Positions 48,701 to 58,272 of a stretch of DNA of 64,000 nucleotides are shown in pieces (the stretch's first letter is position 1; each line of letters starts with the position of its first letter). Source of the stretch: Neobacillus sp. SuZ13 (GTDB lineage: Bacteria > Bacillota > Bacilli > Bacillales > Cytobacillaceae). Where the stretch lies: NCBI RefSeq assembly GCF_030123365.1, contig NZ_CP126107.1:3867501-3931500 (forward strand). Direction: 5' to 3'. The translations under genes were made by a program, and so were the position numbers. Under the pieces are notes generated by a model, which saw only the letters and a list, made by a program, of their open reading frames with translations, did no database searches and was not told where the DNA came from.

Positions 48701-49203
48701 TCTGATAGGAGAGGGACTAGCCCTTTATAAATCTCAATAATTTCTTCCAGTTTCATTCGAACCAAACCACTTGAAGATGGGGCAACGAAATCCACTACTC
48801 CAGGTACAAGACCCTTGGTTTGCCTTCCCCACTGAATTACTTTTAAACCACTGTATTGCTGATAGACTCCTTTTCCAACAAAGCAGACTACCTTTGGTTT
48901 AAACTGATCGATCTTCATCTTTAAGATCTCACTACCCTCCCTATACTCTCCTTTGGTAATTTCATCCGCTGCCTTTGTCGGCCTTTCAACAATATTAGTA
49001 GACCCAAATCCTAAATCTAAAAGCTTCGCATCTTCCATTGCTTCATATTTCCGTGGCGTTAACCCTGATTCGTACAATATCTTCCAAAAACGATTGTTTG
49101 GACTTGCATAATGATGCCCAAGTTCACTAGATCGAATGCTTGGATTAAAACCAACAAATAAAACCTTTAAATTTTCCTTGAGAAGATCTCTGAGAGGTTC
49201 CAT
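48697..49203 (-). CDS. mug: Mismatch-specific uracil/thymine-DNA glycosylase (MUG)
   Basis: 168 aa, usual MUG size. Active-site GFNPSIRSSELGHHYASPNN (residues 19-38) and NRFWKIL, with LDLGFGSTNIVERPTKAA and the late VAPSSSGLV loop, match the family. Removes uracil and damaged pyrimidines opposite G. Confidence 0.92.
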   Translation of the reverse strand: MEPLRDLLKENLKVLFVGFNPSIRSSELGHHYASPNNRFWKILYESGLTPRKYEAMEDAKLLDLGFGSTNIVERPTKAADEITKGEYREGSEILKMKIDQFKPKVVCFVGKGVYQQYSGLKVIQWGRQTKGLVPGVVDFVAPSSSGLVRMKLEEIIEIYKGLVPLLSE

Positions 49204-49265
49204 CGTATATCTCCTTATTAACTAACCTTTTTATACTAACTCATCTTACCCCTAATATGAGTTAT

Positions 49266-49850
49266 TTACTTTATTACATTCTGCTCAATATTCCTAGTGG
49301 TAATTAGGCTTGCTAGCAGTCCCACAATAGCAACAATAATCAGCGAATAAAAAAGTTTCACATCTTGAAGAAGGTACAAACCTGTAATAATGATGCAAGC
49401 ATCCATCACAAACATAATGATACCCACATTGACTTTTGACCATTTGGCGATGAGCAGTGCCAGCAGGTCCATTCCGCCTGGACTAATATGATTTCGGAGC
49501 ATCACCCCAACCCCACTCCCAATAATTACAGCTCCAATAAACACACTGCTAAGGATGGACAAATGAAACATCCCATTCAATGGTACCAGCAATTCTATCA
49601 TAATACCGGAACAGATCGCTCCCATCACACCATTAAAAAAATACTCGGGATCTGATTTAAAGGCGAACATGTAAACAGGAATATTCAGTAATATAAATGT
49701 CAATCCAACTTTAAAACCCAAAATATATTTTAGCAGCAGGCTGATGCCTAAAAACCCTCCATTAATGATATGTAATGGCAGAATAAATCCATTAATACCA
49801 ATCGCTATCATCGTGCTCCCGAATCCTATTATCGCCAACTTTTTCAGCAT
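49266..49850 (-). CDS. YitT family membrane protein, short form
   Basis: 194 aa with five to six hydrophobic helices; GINGFILPLHIINGGFLGIS and HISPGGMDLLALLIAK are typical family loops. The cytoplasmic C-terminal DUF2179 domain of full YitT (about 280 aa) is absent. Function unknown. Confidence 0.75.
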   Translation of the reverse strand: MLKKLAIIGFGSTMIAIGINGFILPLHIINGGFLGISLLLKYILGFKVGLTFILLNIPVYMFAFKSDPEYFFNGVMGAICSGIMIELLVPLNGMFHLSILSSVFIGAVIIGSGVGVMLRNHISPGGMDLLALLIAKWSKVNVGIIMFVMDACIIITGLYLLQDVKLFYSLIIVAIVGLLASLITTRNIEQNVIK

Positions 49851-49961
49851 CTGATCATCCCTTGTCCAAATTCTTTATTACCACATATATGAAAGAATTA
49901 AGGACTTCATTCGGAGTGATTCATATCTGAATGGTGAAAAGGAGTCGCATCGGGCTCCATT

Positions 49962-51290
49962 TTAAGCTATCACTGCTTGCTTTTCTTTGGATGATTTTCG
50001 TGCTTGTTTTACTAAGGATACTAGAATCGTTAAAATGGGTAAAATCCATAAAAAAAGTGCAAATGGAAGGTATGCCATAATTGGTATTCCGACAATGCTA
50101 CTGCACATGATGGCAAGAACACTCCAAGGCACCACCCCCGGAAACAGCATGGTTGAATCCCCCATAACTCGGGCTAACTCTTCTTTTCCATATTTACTAG
50201 ACCAATGGGGCAGGAAAGACCTACCTGTGAGAATAATCGGCAGCGTTTGATTTGCTGCGATTAACGTGATCAAAAATGTCGCCAGCAGTGTTTTTAAAGT
50301 GTCGCCAGTTAGAGTGCGAGATGATTGTAACCATCTATCTAAATAGGGCTGAATGACATTCATTTCTTCCAAAAGTCCATTATATGCACCTGCTAAGGCT
50401 AGAAATAAGAGCAATTCATACATATGAAGGAACCCGCCGCCTAGACCCTCAATTCCATGCCACAATGAGAAAACGAGTTTTGACCATGAAGTTCCACTGA
50501 AAAGGGCGATAGATGCGGCTGATAGAATACTAGTGAAAAAGGCATAAACGATACTAATCCTTAAAAGGACAAATGTAATTAATATAATTGGCGGGATAAA
50601 TTTAATGACTGAAAGATCATTCCAACTTACTAGGTGCTGCTTTGTACCTGCCGTTCCTGAGATCAGATAGTCCGCTACTCCATAAAAGCAAAAGCATAGA
50701 AAAATAGCCGTTAACGTAGTAAAAAGCATCGCTTTCCATTGTCTATTTACTGGCAATTCAACTGTATGGGACAGTAGTTGATGGGCGCTCGAAAATGGTG
50801 AAGTTCTATCTCCTACAAATGCACCTGAAACCAAAGCGCCTGCCACCATTTCAATGGGAAGTTTAAGGACGATGGCCGTACCGATGATTGGTATGCCAAT
50901 CGCGCTTATAGTCCCGACCGTTGTTCCCAGCAGCATTGAAAATACCATGGCACAGAGAAAGGATAAGACAAAAAAATGATTTGGAACAATAAAATGCAGA
51001 GCAATTTCCACCATCTGCTGAATAGTCCCTGCTAAATACCAAGACGGCAGTAAAAAACTCACCAGAAATAGGATTAAGATGACGATTCTAGTTTTGTTCA
51101 CACCAAAAATACTAATATGCAGAATCTGTTTTAAACGTAAATTTTTTCTCATAGCCAACCACGCAAGTACGAAGTAGCCTGGAAAAAATCCTATGACAAG
51201 CGGATGATGAAATATGACTGACAAAACCACCCCTGTCAAGGTAACGATTAAAAGCAGTGATACTTGCTTTAAAGAAAAATTCATATTCAT
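49962..51290 (-). CDS. Na+/H+ antiporter NhaC family protein
   Basis: 442 aa, about eleven membrane helices. TTVGTISAIGIPIIGTAIVL, GALVSGAFVGDRTSPFSSAH and the C-terminal GDSTMLFPGVVPWSVLAIMC are typical of NhaC transporters. RBS AAAGGATGG precedes the ATG. Could also transport a carboxylate against Na+ (MleN-like). Confidence 0.85.
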   Translation of the reverse strand: MNMNFSLKQVSLLLIVTLTGVVLSVIFHHPLVIGFFPGYFVLAWLAMRKNLRLKQILHISIFGVNKTRIVILILFLVSFLLPSWYLAGTIQQMVEIALHFIVPNHFFVLSFLCAMVFSMLLGTTVGTISAIGIPIIGTAIVLKLPIEMVAGALVSGAFVGDRTSPFSSAHQLLSHTVELPVNRQWKAMLFTTLTAIFLCFCFYGVADYLISGTAGTKQHLVSWNDLSVIKFIPPIILITFVLLRISIVYAFFTSILSAASIALFSGTSWSKLVFSLWHGIEGLGGGFLHMYELLLFLALAGAYNGLLEEMNVIQPYLDRWLQSSRTLTGDTLKTLLATFLITLIAANQTLPIILTGRSFLPHWSSKYGKEELARVMGDSTMLFPGVVPWSVLAIMCSSIVGIPIMAYLPFALFLWILPILTILVSLVKQARKSSKEKQAVIA

Positions 51291-51367
51291 ACCAACCCAT
51301 CCTTTATGAAAGAAACATCTTTAATTATAAGGAAAAGGACCCCATACGAAAAGGAATTTATACCCTA

Positions 51368-51394
51368 AAAAAAAGAAGCCGCAAACATACGGCT
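51368..51394 (-). terminator. Terminator of the ABC-F gene
   Basis: AGCCG...CGGCT stem with an 8-nt loop and TTTTTTTT on the minus strand, about 110 bp after the ABC-F stop. Confidence 0.7.
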
Positions 51395-51507
51395 CCCTTG
51401 TTACGCAAACGTATTATAAACACTTTCAGACACTTCCGCAGTCGGTTGATAAAAACAATGCTGTTTAAACCTGGCACTCCCCGTTGACCCTGGGGAGCAA
51501 TATCTGT

Positions 51508-53379
51508 TTAGATAATTTCTTCTAGCTGTTGGTAAAGACGGTCACGATTATGTTCCCGCTCCTCTAATTCAAGATAAATTCTTTGCAGCAGTTCAAGTTC
51601 ACTTTCCTCACCGAGTTTTTGTTTTAAAAGCTGAATTTCCGCTTCAATTTGCTCAATTTTTTCCTCAATCAAGGTTGCCCCCACTTCTTCCACCTTTGAT
51701 GCTTTAGGTGGGGAAGTTTTCGTCAACACTGGCCTTTCCGGCTGTTTTATCTCGATTGTTTCTTCCAATTTGCCTTTCGCCCAATCATAGTTCCCATCGA
51801 AATAGCAAACAGTCCCATCCTGGAGCCAGTATATTTTCTTAAACAATTTATTAAGAAAATAGCGGTCATGAGACACAGCTAAAATAGTGCCATTAAACTG
51901 TTCCAGCGCTTCCTCTAACACCTCACATGAATCAATATCAAGATGATTGGTCGGTTCATCCAGAATCAGAAGATTTATATCCTGGTACATTAACTGGGCA
52001 AGTCTAAGTCTCATTCTCTCCCCGCCGCTTAGCTGACTTACCTTCCGAAAAACTGCTGTTCCGTAAAATAAAAACCGGGCTAAAATATGACGAGCCTCTC
52101 CTTCATTGACGACTACTTCAGACCGAAAGACGTCAATCAGCTGTTTATCGCCAATATCAGTAAAAACATGTTGTGATAGATAACCGGCCTTTACATTAAT
52201 CCCAACCTTGATAACACCTTTATCAGGTTCAATTTCTTTCAGAATCATTTTTAAAAGTGTCGATTTGCCAGTGCCATTTTCCCCGACAATTGCAGTGCGG
52301 TCCTTATACTGTACGAGCATGTTTACTTGGTCCAACAAGTTCTTGCCTCCAAAACTCTTCGCAACATCCTCTATGACGATTACATCTTTACCGCTTCGAT
52401 CATTGGCTTCGAAATCAATCGCCATTTTTTTGACGTCTATCTTTGGGCGGTCTAGTTTTTCAATTCGATCCAGTGCCCTTTGCATATTGGTAGCACGTTT
52501 ATGAAGGGCAGCACTGGGTGGATTGGAGCGGTTTGCCCAGTCGCGGAGACGCTTAATCGCTTCTTTCATTTTTTTTATTTTCTTCTGTTGTTCTTGATAT
52601 TCCTGAAATTCCCTTAAGAGCCTCTCTTCTTTCTCTTTCACATAACCGCTGAAATTCGTATGGTACAGTTCAATTTCTCCATCTTCCATTTCCAGCACTT
52701 TTGTGACAACTTCATCTAAAAAGTAACGGTCGTGAGAGATGAGAATAATCGTTCCTGTATATTCCTTAAGGAAGGACCCCAGCCATTCAATCGCTTTCAT
52801 ATCTAAATGGTTAGTCGGTTCATCAAGGAGTAGAAGTTCGGGATTTTTCAATAAACTCAAACCCAATCCAACTTTTGTTTTTTCCCCGCCGCTTAATGAT
52901 GAGAAGGGTTTATCAAGCAGGTTGGTAATATTCAACCCGTTTGCAATCCTATCTAATTGGGCATCCATTTCATAACCGCCATTTAAGATAAACTCATCTT
53001 GAAGCTTTCCGTATTGATCCATTAATCTTTGTAAGGCACCTGGGGCAATTTCATGTCCCATTTCAACCTCTAATTCCTGAAGTTTGGTTTCAGTTGCAAT
53101 TAATTGCTCAAAGGCTGTTTTTAATACTTCTTTACCTGTTAGTTCTTTGAAATCGGGTATTTGAGCCAAGTAACCAATCTTCAGACCCTTTTTCCTATGA
53201 ATAACCCCTTCATCGACCGTTTCTTGATTTGCTAAAAGTTTTAAAAGCGTTGTTTTACCTCCGCCATTACGGCCGACAAGGCCAACTCGGTTTCCTTCCT
53301 GTACTTCAAAGGATAGATCTTTAAAAATTATATTTCCGCCAAATGATTTGGTAATATGGTTTACACTGCAAATAATCAT
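51508..53379 (-). CDS. ABC-F family translation/antibiotic-protection ATPase
   Basis: 623 aa from the ATG at 53379 (AAGGAG at 7 nt). Two ABC domains: Walker A GRNGGGKTT and GENGTGKST, signatures LSGGEKTKVGLG and LSGGERMRLRLA, Walker B LLLLDEPTNHLD and LLILDEPTNHLD. The inter-domain linker (residues about 240-310, FQEYQEQQKKIKKMKEAIKR) and a C-terminal Glu-rich coiled coil are present, with no membrane part. Acts at the ribosomal E site; whether it gives drug resistance is not readable. Confidence 0.92.
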   Translation of the reverse strand: MIICSVNHITKSFGGNIIFKDLSFEVQEGNRVGLVGRNGGGKTTLLKLLANQETVDEGVIHRKKGLKIGYLAQIPDFKELTGKEVLKTAFEQLIATETKLQELEVEMGHEIAPGALQRLMDQYGKLQDEFILNGGYEMDAQLDRIANGLNITNLLDKPFSSLSGGEKTKVGLGLSLLKNPELLLLDEPTNHLDMKAIEWLGSFLKEYTGTIILISHDRYFLDEVVTKVLEMEDGEIELYHTNFSGYVKEKEERLLREFQEYQEQQKKIKKMKEAIKRLRDWANRSNPPSAALHKRATNMQRALDRIEKLDRPKIDVKKMAIDFEANDRSGKDVIVIEDVAKSFGGKNLLDQVNMLVQYKDRTAIVGENGTGKSTLLKMILKEIEPDKGVIKVGINVKAGYLSQHVFTDIGDKQLIDVFRSEVVVNEGEARHILARFLFYGTAVFRKVSQLSGGERMRLRLAQLMYQDINLLILDEPTNHLDIDSCEVLEEALEQFNGTILAVSHDRYFLNKLFKKIYWLQDGTVCYFDGNYDWAKGKLEETIEIKQPERPVLTKTSPPKASKVEEVGATLIEEKIEQIEAEIQLLKQKLGEESELELLQRIYLELEEREHNRDRLYQQLEEII

Positions 53380-53479
53380 GTTCAATCTCCTTATTAATCA
53401 AAATTAAGATGAACACTCTCTTCCATATAAAAAAGCCACGAGCATCTTTAATGACCCGCAGCTTTGTTAATTTCCGCAT

Positions 53480-53506
53480 TAAAAAAGAGTGCAAAAGACG
53501 CACTCT
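53480..53506 (-). terminator. Terminator of the small gene at 53541
   Basis: AGAGTGC/GCACTCT with a 7-nt loop and a T-run on the minus strand. Confidence 0.8.
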
Positions 53507-53540
53507 CTTCCTGCCTATTTAAAGTGGGTAAAGAGATGTG

Positions 53541-53675
53541 TTATCGTTCCATATTCATTTTGTAATTTTGAAAAAAGGGCAGACTACTCCCTTTGAAAAT
53601 TACACCATGAAAAATTGCACGATAAATATTGAGAGCTTCCAGCCAAAGTAACCGTGCAAAAATAGAACGTTTCAT
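53541..53675 (-). CDS. Small hypothetical protein (44 aa)
   Basis: ATG at 53675 has GGAGGTGGAGAAG upstream. The product starts MKRSIFARLLWLEALNIYRA and ends FFQNYKMNMER: basic at both ends with an amphipathic, aromatic-rich middle, so it may associate with the membrane. A terminator follows. Not recognised. Confidence 0.6.
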   Translation of the reverse strand: MKRSIFARLLWLEALNIYRAIFHGVIFKGSSLPFFQNYKMNMER

Positions 53676-53719
53676 CTCTTCTCCACCTCCGTTTCAAATT
53701 AGTTATTTTCATTGTAAAT

Positions 53720-53935
53720 AGTTCTGATACCGATTGCAAGCCTATTTTTTCTGACTAATCTAAAGTTTGGGAATTCAATTTCGCTAACTAGAGCAGTTTT
53801 ATCGCGAACCCTTGGGTGGAATTCGCCAAACCGAAAGATTTTTTCGCCAAACTTTAGAGGTATTTCGCTACCTAAAGACTTTTTTTCGCCAACCCCTTTA
53901 ATGAAGGTACTTTTTGCGAGACCCCTGCCTTCTGC
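53720..53935. repeat. Degenerate 21-nt tandem repeat (TTTGGCGAAAAA family)
   Basis: On the minus strand units around TTTGGCGAAAAAATC recur with a 21-nt period (reading FGEKIFR, FGEFHPR, VRDKTAL, VSEIEFP). The repeat array runs close to, and slightly into, the end of the gene at 53898-54323. The long open frame here is a by-product of the 21-nt period. Confidence 0.7.
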
Positions 53936-54323
53936 GATAGACAAACTTTCTAAAATCATCTTCCTTTAGATTCCCATCGTAGATTAAAAAAAGCAATGAT
54001 TGGTACTCTGGATACCGATCCATGACGAAAAGGGCGAACTCCTTCCGTTCGCCCTTTAGCATCAATTTAAACTCTTCCTGGTTACTAATATCTTCAATCT
54101 TCTTTTCATAATAGGCTTTCGTATCTTCCCATTTTTCCTTGCGATTCTCCAATACATCACGGGCATACTCAGGTAGTTTCTCAATCACAAGATCAATATA
54201 GCCTTCTGACCACATAATCATTTTATCCTTTTCAGGAAGTTCAAAAACCATATGCATCAGTTCAAGATCATCTACTGTATCATTCGCTGCATATTTCCCG
54301 ACCCGATTCATCTTGTTATTCAC
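53898..54323 (-). CDS. Stand-alone domain resembling the C-terminus of T4-type RNA ligase
   Basis: 141 aa, helical. IMWSEGYIDLVIEKLPEYAR, KEKWEDTKAYYEKKIE and GERKEFALFVMDRYPEYQSL, then LIYDGN, follow the order IWE-lid-LPEEFY-KxxxxLE, DRKEFAL and xxDGK that I associate with the C-terminal domain of T4 RnlA-like ligases. The adenylyltransferase core (KxDG) is absent. It could be a remnant of a full ligase, a partner protein, or an unrelated helical protein. The last 20 residues may derive from the neighbouring 21-nt repeats. Confidence 0.4.
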   Translation of the reverse strand: MNNKMNRVGKYAANDTVDDLELMHMVFELPEKDKMIMWSEGYIDLVIEKLPEYARDVLENRKEKWEDTKAYYEKKIEDISNQEEFKLMLKGERKEFALFVMDRYPEYQSLLFLIYDGNLKEDDFRKFVYRRRQGSRKKYLH

Positions 54324-54338
54324 CTCTAGATCCTTTGG

Positions 54339-55226
54339 TTAGACTTCTTTCAAGTTATTCTCAATATCATAACTCTTCTTCTTTTTCTCTAGCCATGTTG
54401 TGTACTCAGAATCAATTTTCTGATCTAGTAATGTTTCTTTTATTTTAGCCTTACTGTCATTATAATTTGCTTCTTTTGCCTTCTTTTTAGCCTCTACTTT
54501 AATAATATGGTACCCATAATCCGTTTTTACTGGCTTACTAACTTCCCCGACTGCAAGACCAAATACAGCATCATCAAATTCTTTGACCATGGTTCCTTTT
54601 GCAAAATAGCCAAGCTCGCCACCAGCATCCTTTGTACTCTCATCGGTAGAATATTCTTTTGCTAACTCTGCAAAATCAGCACCATCGTTTAGTTTCTGTT
54701 TAACCTTATTTGCAGTTTTCTCATCAGCCACAAGAATATGACTTGCTTTAATCTGCTCAGCTTGGGCATATGAATCTTTGTTTTTATCAAAATAAGTTTT
54801 CATTTCCTCCTCGGTAATGGTAATTTCCGGCTCCAGCAATTTTTTAATCGTCAAATAATTTTTTAGATCCTGTTTTAGGTATGCTAAAGAAGTATTGTTG
54901 GTTTCAAGTGCTTGATTGAAAGCTTCTTCACCACCATAGGATGCTTTTAAAGTTTCGATTTCTTGATTCAGTTCACTATCTTTAACGCTAACTTTTTGTT
55001 TTTTAGCTTCTGCAGCCACAATTTTTTCGCTAATGATTTTGTCCACCGTAGCAGAACCGTACTGTTCGACCATTTTACTATAAAGTTCGTCTTTACTAAT
55101 AGCCTCACCATTAAACTTTGCGACCGTATCCTCCTTCTTAAGGGTAAAACTTAGTAAAATTACCGACGTTACAATAAGTACTGATAGGATTATTACCATT
55201 ATTTTGTTTTGCTTTAATAAGGACAT
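54339..55226 (-). CDS. PrsA-like parvulin foldase with a membrane anchor
   Basis: About 296 aa from the ATG at 55226. N-terminal membrane helix ([20 protein letters not shown]) without a lipobox Cys, unlike PrsA. SurA-type helical N-domain, then the parvulin domain: [60 protein letters not shown] and GYHIIKVE. It should fold proteins at the outer membrane face. It follows the HtrA gene by 21 bp, suggesting one secretion-quality operon. Confidence 0.88.
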   Translation of the reverse strand: MSLLKQNKIMVIILSVLIVTSVILLSFTLKKEDTVAKFNGEAISKDELYSKMVEQYGSATVDKIISEKIVAAEAKKQKVSVKDSELNQEIETLKASYGGEEAFNQALETNNTSLAYLKQDLKNYLTIKKLLEPEITITEEEMKTYFDKNKDSYAQAEQIKASHILVADEKTANKVKQKLNDGADFAELAKEYSTDESTKDAGGELGYFAKGTMVKEFDDAVFGLAVGEVSKPVKTDYGYHIIKVEAKKKAKEANYNDSKAKIKETLLDQKIDSEYTTWLEKKKKSYDIENNLKEV

Positions 55227-55247
55227 TTTTCTTGATACTCCCTCCAA

Positions 55248-56687
55248 TTAATCCGCAAGTTTCACATTTACAGTGATTTGTTTTCCATCGCGGTAAACTC
55301 CAAATTTTATTTCATCACCCTTGCTTACTTTGGTATATAAATATTTACGTAAATCTGAGGAACTGGTAATTTCTGTTCCATTCATGGAAACAATAATATC
55401 CTTTACTTGAAGTCCAGCTTTTGCAGCAACAGAATTCGCTTCAATATTTGTTAATATGACACCTTTTGTTGTGCTAGGCAGATTTTGCCAATACATTTGT
55501 GCCACTTGATCAAGATCAGCAAGTCCTACCCCGAGATAAGGGCGGTCAATTTTTCCACTGCTAATTAATTGATTCACGATTGGAATTAGGTCATTACTAG
55601 GAATTGCAAAGCCTAAACCTTCGACACCACTTTCGGAAATTTTCAAACTATTGATGCCAATCACTTGTCCTTGTGGGTTAATTAAAGCACCCCCGCTGTT
55701 CCCTGGATTGATTGCTGCATCAGTTTGAATAACATTGGTATCCCAATTTCCAGCAGAGGTTGTAATGCCAATGCTTCGGTTGGTTGCACTGACAATCCCT
55801 TGGGTAACAGTCCTTGAAAGATCAAGTCCAAGCGGGTTCCCGATGGCGTAGACCTGGTCGCCTGGACGAAGTGTGGACGAATCACCAAAATCTGCTGTTG
55901 CCGTCACATATTTAGCATTAATTTTTAAAACAGCTAGATCTGTTAAAGCATCAGTGCCAACCACCTCAGCCGTTGCTTTTTCACCGTCATACAAAGATAC
56001 TTCTAGTTTCGTTGCTCCTTCGACCACGTGGTTATTAGTGACAATATAGGCTGTATTATTATTTTTTTGAAAAATAACTCCGGATCCTGAACCACTTTCC
56101 ACACTTTGTGAAGAGCTTGGGTTTCCATAAAAATTATTCTGTTGTTGCTGATAATTAACAATCCCGACAATCGCCTTGGATACCTTTTCAACTGTATCCG
56201 CAATCGAATTAGAAGTTGCAGCTGTTGGCTGAGCCACTACAGGTTTGACCGCAGTTTCTTGTTGAGAACTAATTGCATCTTGAGTCTCCACTTTCGGGAA
56301 ATGGTCTTTTATATAGTCTGTATGAGGCAAAATCGTTAATGTCAAGACAGACCCAATTACCCCTGCTGCAAGTGTGGAGGCAAATCCTTTTACGTTTCGT
56401 TTTTTCTTATTCAGTTGATCCACCTGATTGTTAATACGCGTTTGTTCCATTCCTGGAGTGATTGTTGCTTCCGTTGAAGGTTTAAATTCAGATCGTTCTT
56501 CTTGATCTTCACGATTCACAAAACTGTTTGTCTCCACCGTGAAGGTCGCATCTACTGCATTGAAATTTTCTTTAATATGGTTGACATTAATTGATTCATT
56601 TGATTGTTCTTCGGCTTTTGTAATATCTGTTATATCAGATGTATTTGGTTGATTTTTATCGAATTCATTTTCATTTTTATAATCCAT
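55248..56687 (-). CDS. HtrA-type membrane serine protease
   Basis: About 479 aa from the ATG at 56687 (AAAGGAG at 10 nt). Residues 1-95 are an acidic cytoplasmic tail, then a membrane helix (GFASTLAAGVIGSVLTLTIL), the trypsin-like domain with VTNNHVVEG (His), DALTDLAVLKI (Asp), INPGNSGGALINPQG (Ser), and one PDZ domain (GVILTNIEANSVAAKAGLQV). Degrades misfolded secreted proteins. Matches the Bacillus HtrA/HtrB/YyxA type; which one cannot be said. Confidence 0.93.
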   Translation of the reverse strand: MDYKNENEFDKNQPNTSDITDITKAEEQSNESINVNHIKENFNAVDATFTVETNSFVNREDQEERSEFKPSTEATITPGMEQTRINNQVDQLNKKKRNVKGFASTLAAGVIGSVLTLTILPHTDYIKDHFPKVETQDAISSQQETAVKPVVAQPTAATSNSIADTVEKVSKAIVGIVNYQQQQNNFYGNPSSSQSVESGSGSGVIFQKNNNTAYIVTNNHVVEGATKLEVSLYDGEKATAEVVGTDALTDLAVLKINAKYVTATADFGDSSTLRPGDQVYAIGNPLGLDLSRTVTQGIVSATNRSIGITTSAGNWDTNVIQTDAAINPGNSGGALINPQGQVIGINSLKISESGVEGLGFAIPSNDLIPIVNQLISSGKIDRPYLGVGLADLDQVAQMYWQNLPSTTKGVILTNIEANSVAAKAGLQVKDIIVSMNGTEITSSSDLRKYLYTKVSKGDEIKFGVYRDGKQITVNVKLAD

Positions 56688-56806
56688 CTCATTCAATCTC
56701 CTTTAAGCATGTTTTATCTTGTCTCTACTTTACCTCTGAAATCTTAAGAAATTATTAACAAACTATAACGGCTTTTAGAAATATCTACGAATTTTTATCG
56801 TTTTTA

Positions 56807-56839
56807 CGTAAAAAAGCTGCAGGCACCGGCCCGCAGCTT
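56807..56839 (-). terminator. Terminator of the two-component operon
   Basis: AAGCTGC (56814-56820) and GCAGCTT (56833-56839) pair; TTTTTTACG follows on the minus strand. Confidence 0.8.
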
Positions 56840-56850
56840 CTCGCAATTTT

Positions 56851-58272
56851 TTATAGTTTAATGACGAATTTTGTTCCTTTTCCGGCTTCACTGAAAACGT
56901 TAATTTCTCCATTATGAAGGAGAACCAATTGCTTAACAATCGAAAGACCTAACCCAAATTCTCCATAGGGGTTACTGGTCCTAGAGATATCAGCCTTATA
57001 AAAACGGCGCCAGATATTTTCAATCTCACTCGGTTCGATACCAATTCCGGTGTCTTCCACTTCAATAATGGTCGACTGCCCCTCCGCTCTTCCTCGAAGC
57101 CAAATTGTCCCGTCCTTGGTAAATTGAATGCTATTTTTAGTAATATTAATTAAAATTTGAATTAGTCTGTCATAGTCAGCATTAACCATAACATCTGGTT
57201 CTGCCTGAATAACAATTTGATTATTTTTATCCTCAGCTTGCGGCAATAGCTGTTCCTGAATAATTTCAAGTAACTCGAGGAGCTGAAACTCTTCTCTGTA
57301 TAACTGGATTTGATTCGATCGAATTTTGTCATAATCCAAGTTTTCACTAACAAGCCGAATAAGTCTTTTAGCCTCTTGGCTCACTAAATTTATTCCTCGT
57401 TCCTTATCTTCCTCTGGAATCATATCATTTTTCAACCCTTCGATGACGCCGCTAATGGTGGTTAATGGCGTCCGCATTTCATGAGAAACATCAGATAAAA
57501 ATTGTCTTCGCCTATTTTCTAGACTTTCAATTTCCTCCATCGAGGTATTAATTTTATCAACCATGTGATTAAAATCGTTTGCTAATTCACCAATCTCATC
57601 AAAATTAGAAGATGAAACATGGACATGATAATTTCCCGCTGAGACAAGGGAGGTTGCTTCACGAAGACGTTTAATCCGGTTCACATGAATCCTTGATAAA
57701 AACCAACTAAGCAGAAAGGAAACAACCAGAGCAATAATAATGGTGTACAAGATAAATTGATTGACGCGATGAACCATGGCACTCGAGCCGCTAATCGGCG
57801 AGGTTAATAGAATTCCGCCAATAAAGGTGCCGTTATTAAGATACGGTAAAACAACAAAGGTAACCCCTTCTTGACCGAACCTTTTAAAATCACTATTTAC
57901 CACAAGAGTTCTACCTTTAGAAATCCGGTCCCAATCCTTGTCAGACAAACCTCCAATAGCTGGACCCTGTTTTCCAACAGCATATAGTTTTCCATCTTGA
58001 TCAAACATACTAAAACTCATTTTTCTTGTTGAAAGCACTGAACTATAGCGATTAATAATTTCCCCAGAAGCCTGTGGAGTTTCATCAATTTCGGAGAGAA
58101 TCGCCTTCCCATAGGATATAAGTTCGTTTGCTTTATTCTCATAGACCAAATTCTCTACATAATGAGCAAACAAAAGACTTAATACTAAAAACGCCACAAT
58201 AATAATACTGATATGACTGAAAAACTGTTGATAAATGTATCTAAACTTCATCCGTTTTGATTGACTCATCAA
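56851..58272 (-). CDS. Sensor histidine kinase
   Basis: 473 aa. Two membrane helices (ISIIIVAFLVLSLLFAHYV and FILYTIIIALVVSFLLSWFL) flank an extracellular sensor of about 130 aa; then HAMP (LREATSLVSAGNYHV), the phospho-acceptor FLSDVSHEMRTPLTT, N box NITKNSIQFT, G1 VEDTGIGIEP and G2 GLGLSIVKQL. Overlaps the response regulator gene by 32 nt. Signal unknown. Confidence 0.92.
   Translation of the reverse strand: MMSQSKRMKFRYIYQQFFSHISIIIVAFLVLSLLFAHYVENLVYENKANELISYGKAILSEIDETPQASGEIINRYSSVLSTRKMSFSMFDQDGKLYAVGKQGPAIGGLSDKDWDRISKGRTLVVNSDFKRFGQEGVTFVVLPYLNNGTFIGGILLTSPISGSSAMVHRVNQFILYTIIIALVVSFLLSWFLSRIHVNRIKRLREATSLVSAGNYHVHVSSSNFDEIGELANDFNHMVDKINTSMEEIESLENRRRQFLSDVSHEMRTPLTTISGVIEGLKNDMIPEEDKERGINLVSQEAKRLIRLVSENLDYDKIRSNQIQLYREEFQLLELLEIIQEQLLPQAEDKNNQIVIQAEPDVMVNADYDRLIQILINITKNSIQFTKDGTIWLRGRAEGQSTIIEVEDTGIGIEPSEIENIWRRFYKADISRTSNPYGEFGLGLSIVKQLVLLHNGEINVFSEAGKGTKFVIKL

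Noticed and set aside
51477..51498. Hairpin CTCCCC/GGGGAG as terminator
   Set aside because: No T-run; the better terminator of the ABC-F gene is at 51368-51394.
53699..53959. 86-aa open frame
   Set aside because: Produced by the 21-nt repeat array; no RBS and overlaps the real gene at 53898-54323.
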